Part shown: in pieces, positions 51,201-59,493 of the stretch
Position numbering within the stretch: the first letter of the stretch is position 1
Layout of the letters: every line of letters starts with the position of its first letter
From: Acidobacteriota bacterium
GTDB lineage: Bacteria > Acidobacteriota > JAAYUB01
Direction: 5' to 3'
DNA length: 64,000 bases
Assembly: GCA_018001935.1 (NCBI GenBank)
Contig: JAGNHB010000006.1
Location: forward strand, 1 to 64,000
Made by a program: the position numbers and the translations under genes
Notes under the pieces: model-generated
Seen by the model: only the letters and a program-made list of their open reading frames with translations
The model's database searches: none
Told to the model about the DNA's origin: nothing

Positions 51201-52568
51201 GTCCAGGTGCTCCAGGGGTCGTACTCGATGCTGGACTTCCCCTTCGCCGAGTCCGGGAGCCAGGTCCGTTCCGCCTTCGCGTTCGCCAACCCGTCGGACA
51301 CCGACGCCATGGTGTACTTCTCGATCTACAACCCCGACGGGACCCTCGTGTCGGACGCCCAGGTCCAGAACCCCGTGGCCATGACGATCCAGGCCCACCG
51401 CCAGGCCTCCTTCTTCACCGACGAACTCTTCGGGGCCGGGGTGTCCTTCTACAAGCCCTCCATGCGGGCCTACTCCCTCAACCCGGCCGTCCAGGGGTTC
51501 TCCCTCCTGGTGGGCGCTGCCGGAAACCTCCGCATGGACGGCACGACGGCCATGAGCGGCGTTTCCGCGCACCAGGTGCTCCCCTCGCCCTCCAACGTCC
51601 CGGGAAGCCTCGACGGGTGGTACTCCGTCGAAAACCCCGGGAGCGAGGCGGCCACGGTGACGGTGACCTGCCGCAACGCCGCCGGGCAGGCGCAGGGGAC
51701 CCCCCGGACCTTCGACATCGCCCCCGACGGGCGCGCCACCTTCAGCTTCTCGCAGTACTTTGCGGGGAGCAGTGAACCCTGCTACCTGGACTTCTCCTCC
51801 GACCGCATCTTCGAGGGTTTCCTCTACGCCGACAACGTCGAGTTCGTGAGCGCCGGCAACGGCCTCCCGGTCCCCGACCCCTCGACCGACGCGCTCGTGA
51901 AGTACGTGCCTCACTTCGCCGAGGGCCGGCTGTACCGCTCCACCCTCGACCTGGTGAACACCGGCGAGGCGGCGGCCCTGGTCACGCTGCGGGCCCTGGA
52001 CGACGACGGGGCGCAGATCGCCCAGTCCCAGGCGCTCGAGATCCCCGCGCACGGTATGCTCCGCGGGGACCTGGACGATCTCCTCGGGATCGATTCCCAG
52101 TCGGCGGACGTCATCAGCGGGTTCCTGCGGGTCGAGAGCAGCCTCGGCGGCGTGACGGGCGTCCTCACCTTCTCCGACCGCGTCGGCGGCCGCTTCGCGT
52201 CCACGCTGCCGATCCAGGCCTCCGGGGGTGCGCGCTGGGTGTTCTCCCACGTGGCCGTGGGGGCCATCGGCGGCATCAACTACTTCACGGGGATCACGGT
52301 CCTCAACGCCGGGACGGCCGACGCCCCCGTCCACTTCTCCGTGTACGACCAACTCGGCGCCCTGAAGGGGGAAGGTGATTTCACGGTCCCGGCCGGGCGG
52401 AAAGCCAGCCGGATGCTGACGGACTTCGTGCCGGGGTTGCAGGCCCAGGCCGGGGGGTACGTCACGCTGACCTGCTCCGACCCGTCCGCGAACCTCTTCA
52501 CCTACGAGTTGTTCGGGAACGACGGGCTGGCGTTCCTCTCGGCGGTCCCGGCCCAGCGTCTTCAGTGA
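48237..52568 (+). CDS. Large secreted beta-helix / FG-GAP protein with C-terminal Ig-like modules
   Basis: A 1443-residue exported protein. The signal peptide (1-27, ending LRAET) is followed by a right-handed parallel beta-helix (about 30-330) with NNxI-type turns such as NRITNCSKAGIFIL and GNEIGSFTESSLYGNRVGVHI. Residues about 490-640 form a beta domain. At about 650-960 lie FG-GAP/VCBS repeats of the DxNxDGxxD type: LGDLNNDGYDDAVVAL, DLDGNGWKDIVVAG, DANADGYPDYALLD, DLDLDGKTDLAIAD, DLDNDGIPDLAAVS, DINGDGMEDAAVSC (six seen), likely a Ca-binding propeller. Four Ig-like modules (about 1000-1443) match those of the GH81 enzyme. The ribosome site is GGAGGG. Adhesin or polysaccharide-binding role inferred. 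Confidence 0.82.
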   Translation: MRKHVTRALGLLLFLFGLAGSAPALRAETVIWVDRNDDLSTGSGLTLRKAIEEANRAPSGDLVRIRFKAENAYSSYRFTLGSPLPALVHRNVILDGQFDDGSGRKACIRIPDGAVNTGQAILPVLSGGNVLQNLIIGGGRGTAILFSGSAATLNRVYRCALGYDPQDEDSPYDGMRLYYGIVLKDGAHDNVVGGPAADDVVLGNRITNCSKAGIFILGETTSQNVVQGNEIGSFTESSLYGNRVGVHIQDGCRNVVGGDHVSKGNAITLNQFNGILLEGPNAVQNYFGRNSMWDNGLLGIDISRSHVGDGPNRAFIPEMRQGPNYWITAPIIDSYYCVTTIDPENPFYFYISGRAVPNSKIEIYEADLHVSGFGEGKTFLSEAVVDAEGAFFTGFYATPNRFITLLGNYLGNSSEFSQSLQLIQSSPTIPVRMIQSWQSFFLIPKGFTRQCGFTLSSPVALGNSQTVNLTMLDSKIAEAPSAVPVMAGRNFGTFSVTGLDGGWTELIMRQPLNEGGTFCGVTVLCDEAEPINLDAGPFDQVRSLNGRIFYRFFRFTANAGDVISALAEPNGASPIDPVVVIFGGHTQNLAFNNDFSGEINSFAQTTIPEDGTYFVGVGDLYRYQGDVLSFRVKISKNPGELDMNTSFETQQAFSTDAAPGRLALGDLNNDGYDDAVVALPGPKKLQVCLKDPRPDARFKDPVYIGLAFTPGAVNISDLDGNGWKDIVVAGLGSGGVTVIYNNGQFAAKGPLKEASLDAMRRSFVSAAGGDVGANFDANADGYPDYALLDSGTGQLQVFLNDTHGNLAAGQSFLAGLKPLSIAVDDLDLDGKTDLAIADNTSNAINLFGGKGDGTFQGRGSLGGFSAPVDVKSTDLDNDGIPDLAAVSETSGGLRTFRGTGSFNYQAYQDLASGTKPNSLAISDINGDGMEDAAVSCSVSNDIYIYQGGSLGLLIPIARLTQSGEIVQLYWYSFGIAGSYIGVAPDEQFVQVLQGSYSMLDFPFAESGSQVRSAFAFANPSDTDAMVYFSIYNPDGTLVSDAQVQNPVAMTIQAHRQASFFTDELFGAGVSFYKPSMRAYSLNPAVQGFSLLVGAAGNLRMDGTTAMSGVSAHQVLPSPSNVPGSLDGWYSVENPGSEAATVTVTCRNAAGQAQGTPRTFDIAPDGRATFSFSQYFAGSSEPCYLDFSSDRIFEGFLYADNVEFVSAGNGLPVPDPSTDALVKYVPHFAEGRLYRSTLDLVNTGEAAALVTLRALDDDGAQIAQSQALEIPAHGMLRGDLDDLLGIDSQSADVISGFLRVESSLGGVTGVLTFSDRVGGRFASTLPIQASGGARWVFSHVAVGAIGGINYFTGITVLNAGTADAPVHFSVYDQLGALKGEGDFTVPAGRKASRMLTDFVPGLQAQAGGYVTLTCSDPSANLFTYELFGNDGLAFLSAVPAQRLQ

Positions 52569-52601
52569 GGGGCGGAAAATGGAGGGCCGCGAATTTTGGA
52601 A

Positions 52602-52630
52602 TTGACAAAAGGTCGCGACTCTGGTATCTT
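52602..52630 (+). promoter_or_regulatory. Promoter of tRNA-Val
   Basis: TTGACA (52602-52607, perfect) and TATCTT (52625-52630) are 17 nt apart. The predicted start is near 52637, five nt before the tRNA. It probably also serves thrS and infC. Confidence 0.85.
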
Positions 52631-52641
52631 CCGCCCTTCGT

Positions 52642-52716
52642 AGGCGCGTAGCTCAGTGGGAGAGCACTTCCTTGACGCGGAAGGGGTCTACGGTTCAAAT
52701 CCGTACGCGCCTACCA
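52642..52716 (+). tRNA. tRNA-Val (anticodon GAC)
   Basis: The 75-nt cloverleaf has acceptor AGGCGCG pairing with CGCGCCT, discriminator A and encoded CCA (52714-52716); D-arm GCTC/GAGC; anticodon stem CTTCC/GGAAG with loop TTGACGC, giving GAC; T-arm TACGG-TTCAAAT-CCGTA. It reads GUC and GUU. Confidence 0.95.
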
Positions 52717-52875
52717 TTTTTTTTATCCGCGCATCCCGAGGGTGCGGAATGCGCGCAGCCGTACCCGGCGGTGCCTGAGAGCGCCGCCCACGCCCAGGGG
52801 TCCCGCCAGCAAAGGACAAACAGCACAATCCGACGGGAGCGAGGGGCGACCTCATTCGAGGAGGCAGGTGTAACC

Positions 52876-54663
52876 ATGCTGGAAGTCATCGATCGGGAAG
52901 GGAACAAGCGCATCATCACGGACGGGCGGGAGGCCCTGGACGTCCTGCGTCACAGCACCTCCCACCTGATGGCCCTGGCCGTCCTGGAGCTCTTCCCCGG
53001 CACCCGCCTGGGGATCGGGCCCGCGGTGGAAGACGGTTTCTACTACGACTTCCACCTCGACCACACCTTCAGCGAGGAGGACCTGGCCCGGATCGAGGAG
53101 AAGATGCGGGAGCTGGCGGCGCGGGACATCCCCTTCGAGCCCACCGTCATCACCGCCGAGGAGGCGGAGCGCGTCTTCTCGGAGATGGGTGAAGGCCTCA
53201 AGTGCGAGCTGATCCGGGAACGGGCCGGCCAGACCCTCTCCTGTTTCCGCACCGGGGGGCTCTACGACTTCTGCCTCGGCCCCCACGTGGTGTCCACGGG
53301 CCGGCTGGGCGTGTTCAAGCTGCTGTCCCTCGCCGGGTCCTACTGGCGCGGCGACGAGAAACGGCCCCAGCTCCAGCGCATCTATGGGACCGCCTTCTTC
53401 TCCGCCGAGGACCTGGACAAGCACCTCGCCTTCCTGGAGGAGGCGAAGCGTCGGGACCACCGACGGCTCGGGAAGGACCTCGACCTCTTCTCCTTTCACG
53501 AGATCGCCGGGGCGGGGTTCGTCTACTGGCACCCGAAGGGCGCGTTCATCCGGAACGTGATCGAGGATTTCTGGAAGGCCGAGCACTACCGCCGGGGCTA
53601 CCAGTTGGTCAACATTCCCCACGTGGCCCGGCACAACCTCTGGCAGACCTCCGGGCACTACGACTACTACAAGGAGAACATGTACACCCTCTCCATCGAC
53701 GAGGAGGAGTACGTGGTCAAGCCCATGAACTGCCCGGGGCACATCCTGGTCTACCAGACCCACCTGCACAGCTACCGGGAACTCCCGGTCCGCTACGCCG
53801 AGCTGGGGACGGTCTACCGCTACGAGAAGAGCGGGGTCCTGCACGGGATGCTGCGGGTCCGGGGCTTCACCCAGGACGACGGGCACATCTTCTGCACGCC
53901 GGAGCAGATGGTGGACGAGCTGGGCGGCGTGGTGGACCTGTGCGTCTTCTTCATGAAGACCTTCGGTTTCGACGACTACAAGGTGGAGCTCTCGGTCCGG
54001 GACCCCTTGAACAAGGCCAAGTACGCCGGCACCGACGAGGAGTGGGACATGGCCGAAGCCGGCCTGGTCCAGGTCCTCGAGCAGCGCGGGATTCCGTACC
54101 AACGGATGGAGGGCGAGGCGGTCTTCTACGGTCCCAAGATCGACTTCAAGCTGGTGGACGCCATCGGCCGGAAGTGGCAGTGCTGCACCGTCCAGTTCGA
54201 CTTCAACCTGCCGCGACGCTTCAATGTCACCTACGTGGGGGCCGACAGCCGGGAGCACCACGTCTTCATGGTCCACCGGGCCATCATGGGCTCTTTGGAA
54301 CGTTTCTTCGGGACCCTCGTCGAGCACTACGCGGGGGCCTTCCCCCTGTGGCTCTGCCCCGAGCAGGTCTGGGTGATCCCGGTGAGCGAGAAGTTCCAGG
54401 CATACGGCGCCGACGTGGCCCGCCGGCTGGTCGAGTCCGGGGTCCGCGCCCGCCTCGACGACCGGAACGAGAAGGTGGGGTACAAGATCCGTGACGCCCA
54501 GAACCACAAGATTCCCTACATGCTCGTGGTGGGCGGGCGGGAAATGCAGGAAGGCACGGTGTCGGTTCGGAACCGTTACGAGGGCGACCTCGGGGCCATG
54601 TCCTTCGACAAATTCGTGGAGATTATAAAATCCCATATTGACAGCAAGGCCGTTCGGCCTTAA
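52876..54663 (+). CDS. thrS: Threonyl-tRNA synthetase lacking the TGS domain
   Basis: A 595-residue class II synthetase charging tRNA-Thr. The editing domain motif HSTSH (H26, H30) with C133 and H137 is intact. The catalytic zinc ligands are C286 (MNCPGH), H337 (TQDDGH) and H467 (MVHRAIMGS), and motif 2 is RYEKSGVLHGMLRVRGF. The C-terminal anticodon-binding domain is present. The N-terminal TGS domain (about 60 residues) of most bacterial ThrRS is absent: the reading starts directly in the editing domain with MLEVIDREGN, and the upstream in-frame region overlaps the tRNA and is not TGS-like. The ribosome site GAGGAGG lies just before ATG 52876. infC follows 29 nt later. Confidence 0.93.
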   Translation: MLEVIDREGNKRIITDGREALDVLRHSTSHLMALAVLELFPGTRLGIGPAVEDGFYYDFHLDHTFSEEDLARIEEKMRELAARDIPFEPTVITAEEAERVFSEMGEGLKCELIRERAGQTLSCFRTGGLYDFCLGPHVVSTGRLGVFKLLSLAGSYWRGDEKRPQLQRIYGTAFFSAEDLDKHLAFLEEAKRRDHRRLGKDLDLFSFHEIAGAGFVYWHPKGAFIRNVIEDFWKAEHYRRGYQLVNIPHVARHNLWQTSGHYDYYKENMYTLSIDEEEYVVKPMNCPGHILVYQTHLHSYRELPVRYAELGTVYRYEKSGVLHGMLRVRGFTQDDGHIFCTPEQMVDELGGVVDLCVFFMKTFGFDDYKVELSVRDPLNKAKYAGTDEEWDMAEAGLVQVLEQRGIPYQRMEGEAVFYGPKIDFKLVDAIGRKWQCCTVQFDFNLPRRFNVTYVGADSREHHVFMVHRAIMGSLERFFGTLVEHYAGAFPLWLCPEQVWVIPVSEKFQAYGADVARRLVESGVRARLDDRNEKVGYKIRDAQNHKIPYMLVVGGREMQEGTVSVRNRYEGDLGAMSFDKFVEIIKSHIDSKAVRP

Positions 54664-54692
54664 ATTACGGCAAACTTGAGGCTAGGAGGCAC

Positions 54693-55229
54693 GTGATCAA
54701 GACCGGCAAACCCAGCAGCGATGAACCCCGGGTGAACATCAACGAGGAAATCACCGCACCCCAGGTTCGACTCATCGACAACGAGGGGAAACAGGTGGGT
54801 ATCGTCCCCCTGTCCCAGGCCCAGGAACTGGCCCGGGAAAAGAGTCTGGATCTGGTAGAGATCGCCGCCCAGGCGACCCCGCCCGTGGTCAAGGTCATGG
54901 ACTACGGGAAATACCTCTACCAGATGAAGAAGAAGCAGCACGAGGCCAAGAAGAAGCAGAAGGTCATCCTGGTCAAGGAAGTGAAGTTCCGCCCGCGGAC
55001 CGACTCCCACGACTACGAGTTCAAGCGGAACCACATCATCCGCTTCCTCGAGCAGGGCAACCGCGTGAAGTGCGGCGTCTTCTTCCGGGGCCGCGAAATG
55101 ACCCACCCCGAGCTGGGTTACGAACTTCTGGCGAAGTTGTGCGAAGACCTGCAGGACCGGGCGGAAATCCAGCAGAGCCCCGAGATGGAAGGGCGGCTGC
55201 TGGTCATGCACCTGTCGCCGAAGAAGTGA
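54693..55229 (+). CDS. infC: Translation initiation factor IF-3
   Basis: A 178-residue IF-3, which keeps 30S free for start-codon selection. The N-terminal domain (NEEITAPQVRLIDNEGKQVGI, then AREKSLDLVEIAAQATPPVVKVMDYGKY), the Lys-rich linker and the C-domain (EVKFRPRTDSHDY, then FRGREMTHPELGYELL) are all typical. The start is probably GTG 54693, but AGGAGG (54684-54689) sits only three nt before it; an ATC at 54696 would have spacing 6, and rare AUU/AUC starts are known for infC. Normally rpmI and rplT follow infC; they are not here. Confidence 0.94.
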   Translation: MIKTGKPSSDEPRVNINEEITAPQVRLIDNEGKQVGIVPLSQAQELAREKSLDLVEIAAQATPPVVKVMDYGKYLYQMKKKQHEAKKKQKVILVKEVKFRPRTDSHDYEFKRNHIIRFLEQGNRVKCGVFFRGREMTHPELGYELLAKLCEDLQDRAEIQQSPEMEGRLLVMHLSPKK

Positions 55230-55315
55230 CGCCCGCCCCGGCACTTCTCACGCCCGCCACACCCAACCTGAACTTGCCGGCCGCCTGCTCCCGTCGGGGG
55301 AAGGCGGCCGTGCCG

Positions 55316-55361
55316 CCGACGGCGGGGACCGCGGGCGTGCCCCCGACGACCCGCCGGTCGG
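55316..55361 (+). terminator. GC hairpin after infC
   Basis: CCGACGGCGGG (55316-55326) pairs with CCCGCCGGTCGG (55350-55361) with one bulge. There is no T-run, so it is a weak terminator candidate. The rest of 55230-55480 shows no gene. Confidence 0.3.
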
Positions 55362-55480
55362 TGTCCCCCCCTCTTCCCTTCTTCCCTGCCGCCCCCCTGC
55401 ATTTTTTAGTGTGAATTGAGACCGTTTCGGGCTATCTTTGGGCCGTGCTCCCGAGACTTGCGGAGACCCGGAGGTGCCCC

Positions 55481-56260
55481 ATGACGTTCCTGCTCGTCCT
55501 GATCTTCGTGGCCGCCTTTTTCTGGGGCCTTTCCTGGATCATGCGGGCCAGGGTCCAGGCGGCGGCGGTGAAACTGGACGAGCGGCTTCGCAAGGTTTAC
55601 GCACCCCGGCACGAGTACCGTGAGGTCCGCCCGGAGGAGTTCCCCCACCTGGACCTGGCCTGGTATGACAGGATGGCCGAGGGTTTGAGGGCAAGGGGGT
55701 TCCGCGGCAAGGGGGACCTGGAGGACCTCACGGTTTCCGCCGCCTTCCCGGAGACCCGGACGTTCATCCGCGTGATGACCGCCGAGGACGACACCCTTTC
55801 CGCGGGGTTTTACCAGGCAAGAGTGACGGGCCCGACGTTGAAAATGATCCAGGCGAGGGGGATGGACTCCCTTCGGGTCCTGGACCTCCAGACGGAGTTC
55901 GAGGACGGGCGGTTCGTGTCCACCACCAACGCCGAGATGTCCGCCTCCATCCAGGTCCCGGCCGAGATCATCCGGGAGGTCCACCCGGCGGAGACGTCGG
56001 CTGACGAACTGCTCCAGCGGCACCGGGTCCGCCTGGACAGGTTCCGCCAGGGCAACCCCGGCGTGGAGGCCGTGCCGATGAGCGGCATGGCGGCCCTGAT
56101 CGCGTCCGCCAACCGGCAGAATGCGCTCCGGGCGGCCCACCGCGAGGGGCAGGGCGGGTTCGTCACCCGGGAGGAGATCCGCCGGATCGCCCGCGCCTCC
56201 GACCAGCAGACGGCCGGGGAGATCCTCGCCGACGAGATGGAAAAACTCCACAAAAAATGA
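55481..56260 (+). CDS. Membrane-anchored protein of unknown function
   Basis: A 259-residue protein with one N-terminal membrane helix (about residues 2-20, FLLVLIFVAAFFWGLSWIM), then a charged domain with no motif I recognise: EYREVRPEEFPHLDLAW, MTAEDDTLSAGFYQARVTG, FVSTTNAEMSASIQVP. The C-terminal 60 residues are helical (EEIRRIARASDQQTAGEIL). The start at ATG 55481 has GGAGG upstream. It stands alone after infC, convergent with the sigma54 activator gene. It could be a periplasmic or cytoplasmic lone anchor; the positive residues after the helix favour the C-terminus in the cytoplasm. Confidence 0.7.
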   Translation: MTFLLVLIFVAAFFWGLSWIMRARVQAAAVKLDERLRKVYAPRHEYREVRPEEFPHLDLAWYDRMAEGLRARGFRGKGDLEDLTVSAAFPETRTFIRVMTAEDDTLSAGFYQARVTGPTLKMIQARGMDSLRVLDLQTEFEDGRFVSTTNAEMSASIQVPAEIIREVHPAETSADELLQRHRVRLDRFRQGNPGVEAVPMSGMAALIASANRQNALRAAHREGQGGFVTREEIRRIARASDQQTAGEILADEMEKLHKK

Positions 56261-56485
56261 GGGGGCGCTTCGGTGTGCGCCGTTTTTAAGGAGTGCACCG
56301 CTCTTTTGAGGACGCCGCCACCGTTTCACCGAGCCCAAACCGGAGGCGGTGCAGTGCGGCGGCGCTTTCACCCGCAAAAGGGCCCGGAAACCGAAGCCGC
56401 CGGAGTTCGCCCCCGCTTGTCTGGGAAGAAAAGAACCCAACGACCTGAAGGAGGAAAGGGGGCCGGAGTACAACAGCTCCGGGCC

Positions 56486-56520
56486 GTCCTTTAAGTCCCT
56501 TTGGTCCCTTTGTCCCTCTT
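56486..56520 (-). repeat. GGAC(C)AAA short tandem repeat (reverse)
   Basis: GTCCTTTAAGTCCCTTTGGT-type repeat with a 10-11 nt period between convergent genes. The gap 56261-56548 holds nothing else that I can support. Confidence 0.8.
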
Positions 56521-56548
56521 AACGCGCAGTTCCGGAAAGCGCCCCGGC

Positions 56549-57496
56549 TCAGTCGAGCTTGTAGCGTTTTCGCTTTTCCAGGAGGGTTTTTCGGTGGATG
56601 CCGAGGAGACGGGCGGCCTCGCTCATCCGGCCCCCGACGGCGGCGAGGACGCGGCGGATGTGCCCCGACTCCACTTCCGCGAGGCTCTGGATGGCCGTCT
56701 CCGCCGGCCCCGCCCCGGCGGAGGGGAGGTCGCGGGGCGTGACGACCTCGCCGGGCTGCAGGAGGGTCCACCGGCGGACGAGGTTGCGCAGTTCCCGGAG
56801 GTTGCCCGGGAAGGGGAGTTCCGCCAGCCCCTCCAGTGCCTCGGGGGACACGCGGACGGGCTCGACCCGGTACGCGGCGGCTTCACGGCGCGCGAAGGTC
56901 TCCACGAGTGTGGGGATCTCGTCCCGCCGCCGGCGGAGGGGCGGCACCTCGAGGGTGAAGAGGGACATCCGGTAGAAGAGGTCGCGGCGGAGGCGGCTGT
57001 CGGTGACCAGGGCTTCCGGCGGCGCCTGGAGCAGGCCGATAAAACGCGCGTCCACACGCGCCTTGCGGTCGGAGCCCAGCGGTGTGAACTCGCCGGTCTC
57101 CACCACGCGGAGCAGTTTGGCCTGGGAGGCGGGGGCCAGGCTGTCCAGCTCGTCGAGGACCAGGGTCCCGCCGTCGGCCAGCACCAGGCGTCCCGGGTGG
57201 TCTTTTTCCGCCCCCGTGTAGGCCCCCCGAGCGTATCCGAACAGTTCCGTCTCCAGGAGCGTCTCCGGCAGGGCCGCGCAGGAGATTTCCTCGTAGGGCC
57301 CGTCGCGCCGGGGGCCGAGACGGTGGTAGAGCCAGGCGTAGAAGTTCTTGCCGACCCCGTTCTCCCCCCAGATCAGGCAGGGCGCGCCGGCCGCGGCCGC
57401 CTTGGCCAGGGTGGCGGACAGCGCCTCGAAGGTCCGCCCCTGGAAACAGGCGGCGTCGAGTCCAGGGGGTGCCCCGATGGCGGAGAGGTCAATCAC
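56549..57496 (-). CDS. Sigma-54-dependent activator (AAA+ and Fis-type HTH, no sensor domain)
   Basis: A 315-residue sigma54 enhancer-binding protein reduced to two parts. The AAA+ domain has Walker A GENGVGKN (44-51), the sigma54-contacting loop GAYTGA (91-96) and Walker B TLVLDELD (111-118). A Fis-type helix-turn-helix ends the protein (MSEAARLLGIHRKTLLEKRK). The N-terminal receiver or GAF domain common in this family is missing, so its activity may be set by expression or a partner. The GTG start (57494-57496) is inside the rsfS gene (8 nt overlap), tying it to the obgE-nadD-rsfS transcript. The family's usual GESGTGKE has Asn at its last place here. Confidence 0.85.
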   Translation of the reverse strand: MIDLSAIGAPPGLDAACFQGRTFEALSATLAKAAAAGAPCLIWGENGVGKNFYAWLYHRLGPRRDGPYEEISCAALPETLLETELFGYARGAYTGAEKDHPGRLVLADGGTLVLDELDSLAPASQAKLLRVVETGEFTPLGSDRKARVDARFIGLLQAPPEALVTDSRLRRDLFYRMSLFTLEVPPLRRRRDEIPTLVETFARREAAAYRVEPVRVSPEALEGLAELPFPGNLRELRNLVRRWTLLQPGEVVTPRDLPSAGAGPAETAIQSLAEVESGHIRRVLAAVGGRMSEAARLLGIHRKTLLEKRKRYKLD

Positions 57497-57848
57497 GGCG
57501 CGGGGCGGCGGGGACGGGGGTGACGTCCACGGCGTCGGCCCAGAGGCGCTCCAGTTCGTAGAATTCCCGGGCCTCCACCGAGAAGATGTGGACGACGAAG
57601 TCGAAGTAGTCCAGGAGGACCCACTGGGCGTTGCTGTGGCCCTCCACGTGGGAGGGCTTGAGGCCGAAAGCCTTGCGGAGTTTTTCCTCCAGGTCGTCGG
57701 CCAGCGCCTGGACGTGGCGCTGGTTGGCCCCGGTGCAGATGATGAAGTGGTCGGTGAAGGTGGCGACCCTGGAAACGTCGAGCACCCGGGTGAGGATGCC
57801 CTTCTTCTCGTCCAGGAGGTCGAAGGCGGCGTGCAGGATTTCGTTCAT
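57489..57848 (-). CDS. rsfS: Ribosomal silencing factor RsfS
   Basis: A 119-residue RsfS/YbeB protein, which binds L14 and blocks subunit joining in starved cells. TDHFIICTGANQRHVQALADDL, PSHVEGHSNAQWVLLDYFDFVVHIFS and EFYELERLW are diagnostic. The ATG overlaps the TGA of nadD (ATGA), with no independent Shine-Dalgarno, so translation is coupled. The nadD-rsfS order is common in bacteria. Confidence 0.93.
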   Translation of the reverse strand: MNEILHAAFDLLDEKKGILTRVLDVSRVATFTDHFIICTGANQRHVQALADDLEEKLRKAFGLKPSHVEGHSNAQWVLLDYFDFVVHIFSVEAREFYELERLWADAVDVTPVPAAPRRD

Positions 57849-58495
57849 CGGTTCGTGTATACCCTCGTCTTTTGGATGTAGCGCATCACGGCCCCGGGAA
57901 GTCCCGGCGGGGCTGCGACACCGCATTGTAGCATGTTCCGGAGCGCCGTGGAAGAGACCTCCGGCAGGTCGGCGTCCAGCAGGCAGGCCCCGCTCCGGGG
58001 GAGATCGGCGCTCGAGGCGCCGCGAAGGTCCAGGACCGCGCGGCCGCCCGGCAGCGTGAGGCCTTCGGGGGGGACCTCGACGCCCTTGCGGACGAAGAAC
58101 GCGAACCGTTCCCGTTCGGCCAGGGTCTGCCCGTCCTTCCAGAGGTGAAAATCCCGGAGGGAGTCGCCCCCCGCCAGGAAGACCGCCCCGTCCGGGGGAA
58201 GCTTGTGGGCCGAGCGGAAACGGGGGAGGGAGTCCACGGTGTAGCAGGGGCCGGCCACCTCCAGGTCCAGGGGGTCGGGGACGAACTCCGGCCGGTCCGC
58301 CGTGGCCAGGGCCACCATGGCGAACCGGTGGGCGGGGGACGTCCGGACCCGGCCTTCCTTGTGGGGCGGCAGGGGGGCGACGAGGAAGTGGACCCGCTCG
58401 AGGCCCAGCCGGTTCATGGCTGCGGACGCCAAGGCCAGGTGCCCCGCGTGGACGGGGTCGAAGGTCCCGCCCAGGACGCCGACGAGGCCGCTCAC
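57845..58495 (-). CDS. nadD: Nicotinate-nucleotide adenylyltransferase
   Basis: A 216-residue enzyme adenylating nicotinate mononucleotide to deamido-NAD, the step after pnc[13 protein letters not shown] is the nucleotidyltransferase signature, with [22 protein letters not shown] and the late SSTALRNML as expected. The GTG start (58493-58495) overlaps the TGA of obgE (GTGA). Length is typical. Confidence 0.94.
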   Translation of the reverse strand: MSGLVGVLGGTFDPVHAGHLALASAAMNRLGLERVHFLVAPLPPHKEGRVRTSPAHRFAMVALATADRPEFVPDPLDLEVAGPCYTVDSLPRFRSAHKLPPDGAVFLAGGDSLRDFHLWKDGQTLAERERFAFFVRKGVEVPPEGLTLPGGRAVLDLRGASSADLPRSGACLLDADLPEVSSTALRNMLQCGVAAPPGLPGAVMRYIQKTRVYTNR

Positions 58496-59493
58496 GGCGC
58501 CATCCCCAGCATCCCGCCCAGGCGGCGCACCAGTTCCTCGAGCCCTTCGCCCGAAACGGCGGAGATGGCAATGAACGGCAGGTGATGGCGACGGCAGAAC
58601 CGCCGGAGGGCGTCGAGTTGGGAGCGGTCCGTCAGGGCGTCCAGCTTGGTGGCGGCCACGAGCATGGGCTTGTCGAGCAGGGTGGGGTTGAACAGCCCGA
58701 GTTCGCGGTGGATGGCCCGCACGCGCTCCCCGGGCTTACGCGGCTCCATGCCGGAGACGTCCACCAGGTGGACGAGGACCCGGGTCCGTTCGATGTGGCG
58801 CAGGAAGCGGTCGCCCAGCCCCGCCCCCGCGTGGGCGCCCTCGATGAGCCCGGGAATGTCGGCCACCACGAACCCCCGGAAATCGTCGAATCGCACCACC
58901 CCGAGGTGCGGCGCCAGGGTGGTGAAGGGGTAGTCGGCGATCTTCGGGCGTGCGGCGGAGATACGGGAGATCAGCGTCGACTTCCCGGCGTTGGGGTAAC
59001 CCACCAGGCCCACGTCGGAGAGGACCTTGAGTTCCAGCACCAGTTCCCGCGTCTCCCCCGGGAAACCGTACTCGAAGCGGCGGGGCGCCTGGTTGGTTGA
59101 GGTGGCGAAGCAGGCGTTGCCCCGGCCCCCGCGGCCTCCCCGGGCGGCGACGAAGCGCTCGCCGGCCCGGGTGAAGTCGTACAGGACCGCGTCAGTGTCC
59201 TTCTCCCGGACCACGGTCCCGACCGGGACGGGGATCACCGCGTCCTCCCCCTTCCGTCCGTGCCGGTCGCTTCCCTGGCCGTGGGTCCCTCGCGGGGCCC
59301 GGAACTCGCGCTTGTACCGGAAGTCCAACAGGGTGTTGAGATGGGGGTCCGCCTCCAGGACGACGCTGCCGCCGTGGCCGCCGTTGCCGCCGCTGGGCCC
59401 GCCGCGGGGCACGTACTTCTCCCGCCGGAAGGCCAGGCAGCCGTCGCCCCCGTTCCCCCCGGACACGATGATGGTGGCGTAGTCGATGAACAC
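58492..59493 (-). CDS. obgE: Obg-family GTPase
   Basis: A 333-residue GTPase linked to 50S assembly and stress control. The glycine-rich Obg fold ([29 protein letters not shown], in outline, residues 10-40) is followed by the G domain with [26 protein letters not shown] and ATKLDAL. GTG 59493 is chosen because FIDYATI begins the family and GTGGAGCC lies upstream; a longer frame from 59580 would add 29 odd residues. No separate C-terminal OCT domain is seen. It is first in a chain with nadD, rsfS and the activator. Confidence 0.94.
   Translation of the reverse strand: MFIDYATIIVSGGNGGDGCLAFRREKYVPRGGPSGGNGGHGGSVVLEADPHLNTLLDFRYKREFRAPRGTHGQGSDRHGRKGEDAVIPVPVGTVVREKDTDAVLYDFTRAGERFVAARGGRGGRGNACFATSTNQAPRRFEYGFPGETRELVLELKVLSDVGLVGYPNAGKSTLISRISAARPKIADYPFTTLAPHLGVVRFDDFRGFVVADIPGLIEGAHAGAGLGDRFLRHIERTRVLVHLVDVSGMEPRKPGERVRAIHRELGLFNPTLLDKPMLVAATKLDALTDRSQLDALRRFCRRHHLPFIAISAVSGEGLEELVRRLGGMLGMAP

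Noticed and set aside
48027-52352. Long minus-strand frame opposite the beta-helix protein
   Set aside because: It has shadow composition with no motif; the plus strand has clear FG-GAP repeats and a signal peptide.
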